From assembly GCA_913062655.1 (NCBI GenBank), contig CAJXXO010000140.1, positions 1 to 6,944 on the forward strand: a DNA stretch of 6,944 bases, in the 5' to 3' direction. The translations under genes were made by a program, and so were the position numbers. Source of the DNA: an uncultured Bacteroidota bacterium (GTDB lineage Bacteria; Bacteroidota; Bacteroidia; Chitinophagales; S012-47). Numbering within the stretch: the stretch's first letter is position 1; each line of letters opens with the position of its first letter. Below the pieces are notes generated by a model that saw only the letters and a program-made list of their open reading frames with translations, was not told where the DNA came from and searched no databases. Of this stretch, positions 1-5,160 are shown piece by piece.

Positions 1-1914
1 ACAGGAATTCAACGAGCCGGTGGGGCGCCTTTGCATCAATACACGCACTTTTTGCTCCAAGATTTAAAGGCGCTTAAGCACATGTACCAGCAGGATATGC
101 TGGACACCGGACCCGCTCATATTGGAGTAGAGCAAGAGTTATATTTAGTAGATCGCTTCTGGCGGCCGGCCCCGATTATCATACCTCTCATGCAGGCCGT
201 TAATGATCCGCATTTCGTTACGGAATATGCAGCATTTAACGGGGAGATCAATATTGATCCCTTTGAATTGGGCCCGAATGCCTTCAGTAATATTGAAGTG
301 CAACTCCGCACCATATTACATAAGGTAGACCGGGAGGCCTCGAAAATGAGTGCGAAAGTACTGCTGACGGGGATTCTACCTAACCTGCGATATACGGATA
401 TATCGTTGGATACCATGACACCCATGAAACGATATGAGTTGTTGACGGAGGTGCTTCAGGAGATGCGGGGCGGTGACTTTGAGTTTCACATAGAGGGTAT
501 TGACGAATTGCTTATTAAGTCCAACACACCCTTATTTGAAGCTTGTAATACCAGCTTTCAGGTCCACTATCAGTTACATCCCGGATCTTTTGTCAGCCAG
601 TACAACTGGGCACAGGCCATTGCAGGCCCGGTGCTTTCTTGTGCCGTCAATTCCCCGGTCTTATTGGGCAAGCGACTGTGGAAAGAAACGCGTCTGGCGC
701 TTTTCCAACAGTCTATCGATATACGGCAAAAGGTGCACCATAGCAATCGTGAGCGCACCGCCCGCGTCCATTTCGGTAATCAATGGGTGCGCGATAGCTT
801 GGTGGAAGTCTTCGAAGACAATGTGGCGCGCTTCCGCTCTATTCTGAGTGCTGAGGTACAGGAAGATGCGATGCAAGTATTGGAACAAGGCGGTATCCCC
901 AAGCTTAAGGCTTTCTCCATGCATAATGGAACGGTATATCGTTGGAATCGTATCTGCTACGGCATTACGAAAGGCAAGCCACACCTGCGCGTAGAAAACA
1001 GGCTTTTCCCCAGTGGCCCCACCGTGGCAGATGAGATGGCCAATGCGGCATTTTGGATTGGCCTGATGCACGGATTACCGGATGAGTATCATGACCTTCC
1101 TAAGATGATGGACTTTGATGATGCGAAAGGTAATTTCAAGCGGGCCGCCATCAATGGATTGGAAACAGAATTTCGCTGGATTAATGGCAAGCGAATCAAA
1201 GCCGGTAAACTGATACGTAAGGAGCTACTCCCCATCGCCAGAGCGGGTTTGGAAAAAGCCAAAATCGATAGGGATACGATTGATCGTTATCTCAACATTA
1301 TTGAGGAGCGAGTGGAAACCGAACAAACCGGTGCCAACTGGATACTGGAGTCACAAGCGCAATTGAAACGTAAACATCCCAAAAGTGAAACCCTGGTGGC
1401 CATCACGGCCGCTATGCATAGGCGCATGGAATCAGGTGAACCCGTGCACAAGTGGTCGTTGGCCGCTTTCAGTGAAGTGGGCAATTGGGAATGCCGCTAC
1501 GGCCACATCGATCAGTTGATGACCAGAGATCTCTACACGGTAAGGGCAGAAGATGCTGTTTCGTTGGTAATCAACCTTATGGACTGGCGTCAGATTAGAC
1601 ACATGCCGGTCGAAAACGAAAAAGGAGAACTGGTGGGCCTTCTTACTTCTGCGCAACTGTTTCACCACTACAGCTCTGAGACAGAGGAATCGCTGAAAAA
1701 GATGAAAGTGCGCGACATTATGATCCGGGGTGTTATCACCGTTACCCCCGATACGCGAACCCTGGAAGCATTTCAACTGCTCTATCAGAAAAAAATCGAC
1801 TGCCTACCGGTGGTACGGGACAAGCATTTAGTCGGTATAGTGACCGAGCACGACTTTGCCCGTTTGGCCGGTTACCTCATGTCTTCCGAATCGGATGAGC
1901 AAGAACCCTGCTAA
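1..1914 (+). CDS. GCS2-family glutamate-cysteine ligase-like protein fused to a CBS-domain pair (5' partial)
   Basis: The frame is open from base 1, so the gene probably starts outside the window. A TTG at 31 is an in-frame codon, not a convincing start, because the reading continues upstream (GIQRAGGAP before it). Residues are counted from that TTG. Residues about 31-445 resemble the GCS2 carboxylate-amine ligase family (ATP-dependent gamma-glutamyl amide ligation): GVEQELYLVD at 32-41 is the acidic GxExE-type motif, NTSFQVHYQL at 173-182 and RVENRLFPSGPTVADE at 320-335 are further core segments. Residues about 492-615 form two CBS motifs (DQLMTRDLYTV..., VRDIMIRGVITV...), a module that usually binds adenine nucleotides. 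The family assignment is firm; the true substrate is not. It may make gamma-glutamylcysteine or another gamma-glutamyl amide, with the CBS pair sensing energy state (inference). No signal peptide is visible, so it is probably cytoplasmic. It ends in TAA, 27 nt before the next gene. Confidence 0.85.
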   Translation, partial: TGIQRAGGAPLHQYTHFLLQDLKALKHMYQQDMLDTGPAHIGVEQELYLVDRFWRPAPIIIPLMQAVNDPHFVTEYAAFNGEINIDPFELGPNAFSNIEVQLRTILHKVDREASKMSAKVLLTGILPNLRYTDISLDTMTPMKRYELLTEVLQEMRGGDFEFHIEGIDELLIKSNTPLFEACNTSFQVHYQLHPGSFVSQYNWAQAIAGPVLSCAVNSPVLLGKRLWKETRLALFQQSIDIRQKVHHSNRERTARVHFGNQWVRDSLVEVFEDNVARFRSILSAEVQEDAMQVLEQGGIPKLKAFSMHNGTVYRWNRICYGITKGKPHLRVENRLFPSGPTVADEMANAAFWIGLMHGLPDEYHDLPKMMDFDDAKGNFKRAAINGLETEFRWINGKRIKAGKLIRKELLPIARAGLEKAKIDRDTIDRYLNIIEERVETEQTGANWILESQAQLKRKHPKSETLVAITAAMHRRMESGEPVHKWSLAAFSEVGNWECRYGHIDQLMTRDLYTVRAEDAVSLVINLMDWRQIRHMPVENEKGELVGLLTSAQLFHHYSSETEESLKKMKVRDIMIRGVITVTPDTRTLEAFQLLYQKKIDCLPVVRDKHLVGIVTEHDFARLAGYLMSSESDEQEPC

Positions 1915-1923
1915 CCAATTGCT

Positions 1924-1949
1924 GCATGTTACCTTTGTAGCATGTTACC
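1924..1949 (+). repeat. 10-bp direct repeat spanning the start of the MORN gene
   Basis: GCATGTTACC occurs at 1924-1933 and again at 1940-1949, a period of 16 bp. The second copy contains the start codon of the MORN protein gene. The first copy supplies the TACC half of the -7 box and also an ATG that opens a four-codon frame (MLPL, then TAG at 1938-1940) ending one base before the real ATG. It may be a chance local duplication. Confidence 0.6.
1930..1937 (+). promoter_or_regulatory. Bacteroidota-type -7 box (TACCTTTG)
   Basis: TACCTTTG matches TAnnTTTG, the -7 element of the primary sigma factor of Bacteroidota. It ends only four bases before the ATG at 1942, so transcription would begin at or next to the start codon and give a leaderless or nearly leaderless mRNA. 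I see no clear TTTG-type -33 box at the usual distance, so the call rests on the -7 element and its position. Confidence 0.45.
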
Positions 1950-2880
1950 AAGATTCATTCTCATCTCTTACCTCATATCTCTGTGGCTTACGGTAGAGGC
2001 ACAGATTTGCCAGGAAGGCGATTGCACCAACGGGGAAGGTGTCTTACAAACGGAAGAAGGTTACACCTACAGGGGCTCCTTTGCGCAGGGACGATTTCAT
2101 GGTCAAGGTATACTTACTTATTATCCTGGTGCTTATCTGGAGGGGCAATGGAAGGAAGGAGCCTTTATAAAGGGGATGATGGTCGATACGTTGGGTAATG
2201 TTATCACCGGTGAGTTTAAAGACAATCTGCCTCATGGTAAGGGGGTGCATGAACGGCCAGATGGCATTATTTACGAAGGCCGGTTTGAAAACGGCAGGTA
2301 CGCTGGATGGGGTGAAATGCGTTTTCCAGATGGAGGTTATTTCGAAGGAGAGTTTGAAAATGGGATCCGACAAGGAGAAGGCACCTATGTAAGTCCTGAC
2401 TCGGTTATCTACGAAGGAACGTTCGCCAATAACCTACCCAACGGGCTGGGAAAGCAAATGTACCCTGGTGGGAATGTATACGAGGGCGAATTCGTCAGTG
2501 GAGTCATCCAGGGAAAAGGCACCATGACCTACCAAACCGGAGCCGTGTATAAAGGTGAATGGCAACGTGGCAAGCGGCATGGTCAGGGTATCTTTGCCCA
2601 ACCTGATGGAACTGTCTACGATGGGCAATTTGAAAACAATGCCGCCAACGGCACCGGTAAACTCACCTTACCGGGCGGGGAATGGTATGAGGGCGAATTC
2701 AAAAACGGACGTAGGCACGGCAAAGGCACCTTTCACTATATCAGCGGTGCCACGCTCACAGGCGAATGGGTCAACGGTAAGATGGAAGGTGAATTTTTAT
2801 TCATCAGCAGTCAGGGAGAAGAACAACAGCGTGTGTACAAGAATAACAAATGGATAAATGCCCCGAATGGGGATGAATAA
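1942..2880 (+). CDS. Exported MORN-repeat protein
   Basis: This 312-residue protein begins with a signal peptide (MLPRFILISYLISLWLTVEA, probable cleavage after Ala20), so the mature protein is periplasmic, outer-membrane-associated or secreted. A short segment CQEGDCTNGEG (Cys23 and Cys28) follows; such a Cys pair commonly precedes MORN repeats in Bacteroidota. Residues about 41-293 are 11 consecutive MORN units with the pattern YEGxFxNGxxxGxGxxxxPDG. MORN units form an elongated beta-hairpin sheet; in other proteins they support protein or membrane binding or act as structural spacers, but bacterial exported versions have no established common role. The last about 20 residues are polar and carry no T9SS sorting tail. 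The ATG at 1942 is chosen because it gives the complete signal peptide. No enzyme domain is present. Its -7 box lies immediately upstream, and the next gene follows after 71 nt. Confidence 0.88.
   Translation: MLPRFILISYLISLWLTVEAQICQEGDCTNGEGVLQTEEGYTYRGSFAQGRFHGQGILTYYPGAYLEGQWKEGAFIKGMMVDTLGNVITGEFKDNLPHGKGVHERPDGIIYEGRFENGRYAGWGEMRFPDGGYFEGEFENGIRQGEGTYVSPDSVIYEGTFANNLPNGLGKQMYPGGNVYEGEFVSGVIQGKGTMTYQTGAVYKGEWQRGKRHGQGIFAQPDGTVYDGQFENNAANGTGKLTLPGGEWYEGEFKNGRRHGKGTFHYISGATLTGEWVNGKMEGEFLFISSQGEEQQRVYKNNKWINAPNGDE
2062..2820 (+). repeat. Array of 11 MORN repeats, 23-residue (69-bp) period
   Basis: Taking the glycine of each (Y/I/V)(Y)xG motif as register gives G45, G68, G90, G113, G136, G159, G182, G205, G228, G251 and G274. 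The step is 23 residues everywhere except one 22-residue step (unit 2, which has the divergent sequence FIKGMMVDTLGN). The units have diverged at DNA level, so this is an old protein repeat rather than a recent tandem DNA expansion. Confidence 0.85.
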
Positions 2881-2925
2881 AGCGTTATATTTTGTGTGTG
2901 CGTCCTTTCGCTTGGGCAAGGCTCT

Positions 2926-2933
2926 TATCTTTG
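2926..2933 (+). promoter_or_regulatory. Bacteroidota-type -7 box (TATCTTTG) for the PhoD-like gene
   Basis: TATCTTTG fits TAnnTTTG exactly and ends 18 nt before the ATG at 2952, which would leave a leader of about a dozen bases. A good TTTG-type -33 element is not evident (TTTC at 2906-2909 is close in sequence but poorly spaced). The box also argues against a translation start at the in-frame TTG at 2892, which lies upstream of the expected transcription start. Confidence 0.5.
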
Positions 2934-2951
2934 TGCCCAAATAAAGACACT

Positions 2952-4322
2952 ATGCGTTTTACGCTTTTACTGGCTGGTTGGTTGTACGCATTCAACTTGA
3001 TGGCACAACCGAAAGACTCTGTTTACCTGCTACCACAACTTGGCTATGGCGCTCATTTCGAGCAACAACTGATTGTTGAAGTACCGCAAGGCACCCAAGA
3101 GCTGAAGGTCGTGTATTATCCCGTTGAGCATTCAGCCAACAAGCAAGAAGCTATCCACAATGGTCCTTTCGATAAACCGTACAATTTCGTAAAGATAACC
3201 CTCGCACCACTCGAGATGAACACCACCTATTCGTACCTGGTGTTCCTGGACGGCCAACAGACCACCGCTACGGAACCACAACAGTTTACCACCCGAAAAT
3301 TGTGGGAGTGGCGCGAAGATGCGCCTGATTTCTCCTTTTTGTTTGGTTCTTGTCACTACTCAAATGATGCCCCTTACGATCGGCCTGGCCGCCCCTATGG
3401 AAGAGGCAACTATGTGATCAGTGAAATGGTGGAAGACACAGCGGACTTCAACTTGTGGGCAGGTGACAACATCTACCTGCGCGAAGTGGACTGGAGCTCC
3501 GAAACAGGCATTTATTATCGCTACCATCACTTTCGTGAAGACATCAATGTGCAGCGATTGCTGCACAAGCGACCCAACTTTGCGACCTGGGATGACCACG
3601 ATTTCGGACCCAACAACTCCAATCGTGCCTTTCAGTTTAAAGCAGCAGCATTGGAGGCATTCAAAGCCAATTGGGCCAATCCTACATTTGGTCTGCCCGA
3701 TGTTCCTGGTGTTTTTGGTGAATTTGAATGGAGCGACTGCGACTTCTTTCTCTTAGACAACCGCTACTACCGGTCACCTGAATGGTATGCCGATAGTATC
3801 AATGGAGACTGGAACCCTGACAAAGCCTACCTGGGCGAAGCGCAATTGCAATGGCTCAAAGACGCCCTGGCCAATAGCCGGGCTTCTTTCAAGTTCATCG
3901 TTTCGGGTAGCCAGGTCCTGAATACGGCAGGCCGGGGAGAATGCTTTTGCCACTACAAGGAGGAGTGGTCGGAATTGTTGCGTTTTATTCGCGACAATGA
4001 TGTACGTGGTGTGGTATTCCTCTCGGGTGACCGTCATATGGCGGAAATGCTAAAAGTGGAAAATGACGACATGTACCCCTTGTATGAATTCACCTCTTCT
4101 CCCATTTCAGCCGGACCATTTACCTCTATTACGGAACGGGACGAGTTCAACAATCCACTTCGGGTAGAAGGTACGCTGTATCCAGACCTGAATTATATGA
4201 GGCTAAGCGTAGCTGGTGAGCGAAGAGCACGCGTACTTACCGTAGAGCTAAAAGACCAGGAAGGACAAGTGGTGTGGACACAGCAAATACATCAACAAGA
4301 CCTCCGATTACCTCGCGAGTAA
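2952..4322 (+). CDS. Exported PhoD-like alkaline phosphatase/phosphodiesterase
   Basis: Starting at ATG 2952 the protein has 456 residues and a signal peptide (MRFTLLLAGWLYAFNLMA, probable cut before Gln19). Residues about 30-115 look like the N-terminal fibronectin-like beta domain of the PhoD family. The catalytic metallophosphatase domain follows, with FGSCHY (131-136, including the Cys that ligates iron in characterised PhoD), WAGDNIY (169-175), WDDHDFGPNN (213-222), LLDNRYYRSP (267-276), LGEAQLQWL (294-302), and FLSGDRHMAEM (356-366), giving the Asp/Asn/His set expected of a metal-dependent phosphoesterase. Characterised PhoD enzymes hydrolyse phosphomonoesters and phosphodiesters using Fe/Ca; this substrate is unknown and the protein could be another hydrolase of the same fold. 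It has no T9SS tail, so it is probably periplasmic. GECFCHY at 329-335 (Cys331, Cys333) lies between two catalytic motifs. An upstream TTG start is possible in frame but would bury the signal peptide. Confidence 0.9.
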   Translation: MRFTLLLAGWLYAFNLMAQPKDSVYLLPQLGYGAHFEQQLIVEVPQGTQELKVVYYPVEHSANKQEAIHNGPFDKPYNFVKITLAPLEMNTTYSYLVFLDGQQTTATEPQQFTTRKLWEWREDAPDFSFLFGSCHYSNDAPYDRPGRPYGRGNYVISEMVEDTADFNLWAGDNIYLREVDWSSETGIYYRYHHFREDINVQRLLHKRPNFATWDDHDFGPNNSNRAFQFKAAALEAFKANWANPTFGLPDVPGVFGEFEWSDCDFFLLDNRYYRSPEWYADSINGDWNPDKAYLGEAQLQWLKDALANSRASFKFIVSGSQVLNTAGRGECFCHYKEEWSELLRFIRDNDVRGVVFLSGDRHMAEMLKVENDDMYPLYEFTSSPISAGPFTSITERDEFNNPLRVEGTLYPDLNYMRLSVAGERRARVLTVELKDQEGQVVWTQQIHQQDLRLPRE

Positions 4323-4340
4323 ACTGTTGTTGATTTAAAA

Positions 4341-4393
4341 TTAAGTTAATTCACCCTTATTAACGCAAGTCCCCCAACGGCTTAACGTCTTTT
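4341..4393 (+). promoter_or_regulatory. Upstream regulatory module, copy A (TTAAC-rich)
   Basis: This block ahead of the small sorting-tail gene aligns without gaps to 5041-5093, exactly 700 bp downstream, with 38 of 53 identities. The match is not even: 4341-4365 is 23/25 identical, 4366-4381 only 3/16, and 4382-4393 (TTAACGTCTTTT) 12/12. It holds TTAAG, GTTAA and two TTAACG words. TTAACG recurs at 4360 and 4382, a 22-bp period, and GTTAA at 4345-4349 forms an inverted repeat with TTAAC at 4360-4364 across 10 bp. The pattern of conserved half-sites around a free spacer suggests binding by a transcription factor or special sigma factor. The protein involved is unknown. No terminator hairpin for the PhoD-like gene is visible in this gap. 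Confidence 0.6.
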
Positions 4394-4428
4394 GGCTAAA
4401 AGAATGGCGGCTACGCCAGGTATAGCGG

Positions 4429-4436
4429 TAATTTTG
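4429..4436 (+). promoter_or_regulatory. Candidate -7 box (TAATTTTG) of the small sorting-tail gene
   Basis: TAATTTTG matches TAnnTTTG and lies 30 nt before the ATG at 4467. Its counterpart exactly 700 bp on (TAGCTTAG at 5129) keeps the same distance to the conserved module, although with one mismatch. If correct, transcription starts near 4441-4443 and the TTAACG sites lie roughly 60 and 80 bp upstream, a plausible activator position. No -33 box is clear. Confidence 0.35.
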
Positions 4437-4466
4437 GCGGGTAATTGTTCACCAAAAAACCATGTT

Positions 4467-4925
4467 ATGTTACGCTCATTCACGTTATTGGCCACTGTTG
4501 TTGGCTTATTTCTTCACGCTCCCCTTACCGCCCAGGTATCTTCCAACACAGGATCCATTGCGTATGCTGCTGGCAACAGTAGCCATGCGTCAGGGCCTTA
4601 CAAGAAGGTGGAGACTAAGAATTTGTCGGCTCATGAAGCCAGCGCTTTACAGCTCTCCGCAGAAAATAATCTGCATATAGAAGCATTGGAAGTGCTGACG
4701 GATCAAAATGGAGAAGAGATCAGTCTACGGTTTACCAGTCCAAGACAGGGTAATACGACCATTGCAGTATACAATGCTATGGGTAAGCGCATCTATAAAG
4801 AGCGCTTGAAGAATCATACAGGGGAATACAAAGGAACCATCGCCATGAAGAATGCATCCACTGGCGTATTCTACCTGGTGGTAGAACAGGATCGCAGAAG
4901 CCTATCCAAAAAGATTATGTTGTAA
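4467..4925 (+). CDS. Small exported protein with a T9SS sorting-tail-like domain
   Basis: From ATG 4467 the protein has 152 residues: a signal peptide (MLRSFTLLATVVGLFLHAPLTAQ, cut near Ala22/Gln23), a Ser/Asn-rich linker of about 45 residues with no recognised domain, and a C-terminal domain at about 71-152. That domain aligns without gaps to the tail of the next gene (about 26 of 66 identical; SPRxGxT, GKRIY, TG/SG-VFYL and a basic K-ML end). It resembles the T9SS type A sorting domain, but the usual PNP motif near its start is replaced by LTDQNGE (78-84). It could be a minimal T9SS cargo, a surface protein of unknown role, or a periplasmic protein whose tail no longer sorts. The start at 4467 is preferred over 4392 because only it places the signal peptide at the N-terminus. 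The gene has the shared upstream module and its own terminator, so it is probably monocistronic. Confidence 0.75.
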   Translation: MLRSFTLLATVVGLFLHAPLTAQVSSNTGSIAYAAGNSSHASGPYKKVETKNLSAHEASALQLSAENNLHIEALEVLTDQNGEEISLRFTSPRQGNTTIAVYNAMGKRIYKERLKNHTGEYKGTIAMKNASTGVFYLVVEQDRRSLSKKIML

Positions 4926-4954
4926 GGCAGTCGTAATACTTCAATCCATACATG

Positions 4955-4986
4955 GCCCTTCGTCTGTTGATGAAGGGCTTTTTTTT
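4955..4986 (+). terminator. Rho-independent terminator after the small sorting-tail gene
   Basis: GCCCTTCGTC at 4955-4964 pairs with GATGAAGGGC at 4969-4978 (10 bp with one G-U pair, loop TGTT), followed by eight T residues at 4979-4986. It lies 29 nt after the stop codon and separates this gene transcriptionally from the next. Confidence 0.92.
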
Positions 4987-5040
4987 ATCCTATCGCATAA
5001 GCTGTTTAGAGGGGCGTTAGCTCTCTACACAACACCAGAA

Positions 5041-5107
5041 TTAAGTTAATTCACGCTTCTTAACGGATACACAATCAGCCTTTAACGTCTTTTCATTTCC
5101 CTTAACG
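5041..5107 (+). promoter_or_regulatory. Upstream regulatory module, copy B (TTAAC-rich, with an extra site)
   Basis: This second copy of the module at 4341-4393 has the same block order and the same 16-nt spacer length. TTAACG words stand at 5060, 5082 and additionally at 5102, giving periods of 22 and 20 bp; the third word has no equivalent in copy A (GAATGG there). The GTTAA-N10-TTAAC inverted repeat (5045-5049 with 5060-5064) is retained. The distance from the TTAACGTCTTTT block to the start codon is 79 nt here against 85 nt in copy A. Confidence 0.6.
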
Positions 5108-5128
5108 CGTCAGGCGGTGGGTAAGCTG

Positions 5129-5136
5129 TAGCTTAG
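5129..5136 (+). promoter_or_regulatory. Weak candidate -7 box (TAGCTTAG)
   Basis: TAGCTTAG differs from TAnnTTTG by one base and sits 24 nt before the ATG at 5161. Alone it would not be worth calling. It is listed because it lies exactly 700 bp from the better match at 4429, so both copies keep the same spacing to the conserved upstream module. Confidence 0.2.
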
Positions 5137-5160
5137 GTGTATCACTAAAAAAACCATGTT

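Noticed and set aside
661..1071. Antisense open frame of 136 codons inside the GCS2-CBS gene
   Set aside because: It mirrors conserved coding sequence of the ligase domain and shows no family resemblance or start signals of its own.
2886..2894. TATATTTTG as a second -7 box for the PhoD-like gene
   Set aside because: The spacing inside the motif is one base too long for TAnnTTTG, and the exact match at 2926-2933 is better placed.
2892..2951. Upstream TTG start that would add 20 residues to the PhoD-like protein
   Set aside because: It would place non-signal sequence (MCVRPFAWARLLSLCPNKDT) before a complete signal peptide, and it lies upstream of the -7 box at 2926-2933.
4405..4418. Short palindrome TGGCG-GCTA-CGCCA upstream of the small sorting-tail gene
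   Set aside because: Only five base pairs, not present at the equivalent place in the second copy, and not followed by T residues, so neither a terminator nor a supported operator.
4392..4466. Alternative start that would add 25 residues to the small sorting-tail protein
   Set aside because: It begins inside the conserved TTAACGTCTTTT block and buries the signal peptide; the second copy of the module shows this stretch to be upstream regulatory DNA.
4462..4680. 72-codon overlapping frame from the first ATG of the small sorting-tail gene
   Set aside because: It overlaps the real gene in another frame, and the equivalent ATG in the second copy is followed by a stop after two codons, so a product is not conserved.
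5007..5027. Small hairpin TAGAGGG / GCTCTCTA between the two sorting-tail genes
   Set aside because: A 7-bp stem with one G-U pair and a 7-base loop, no T-tract, and no counterpart in the other copy; it could easily be chance.
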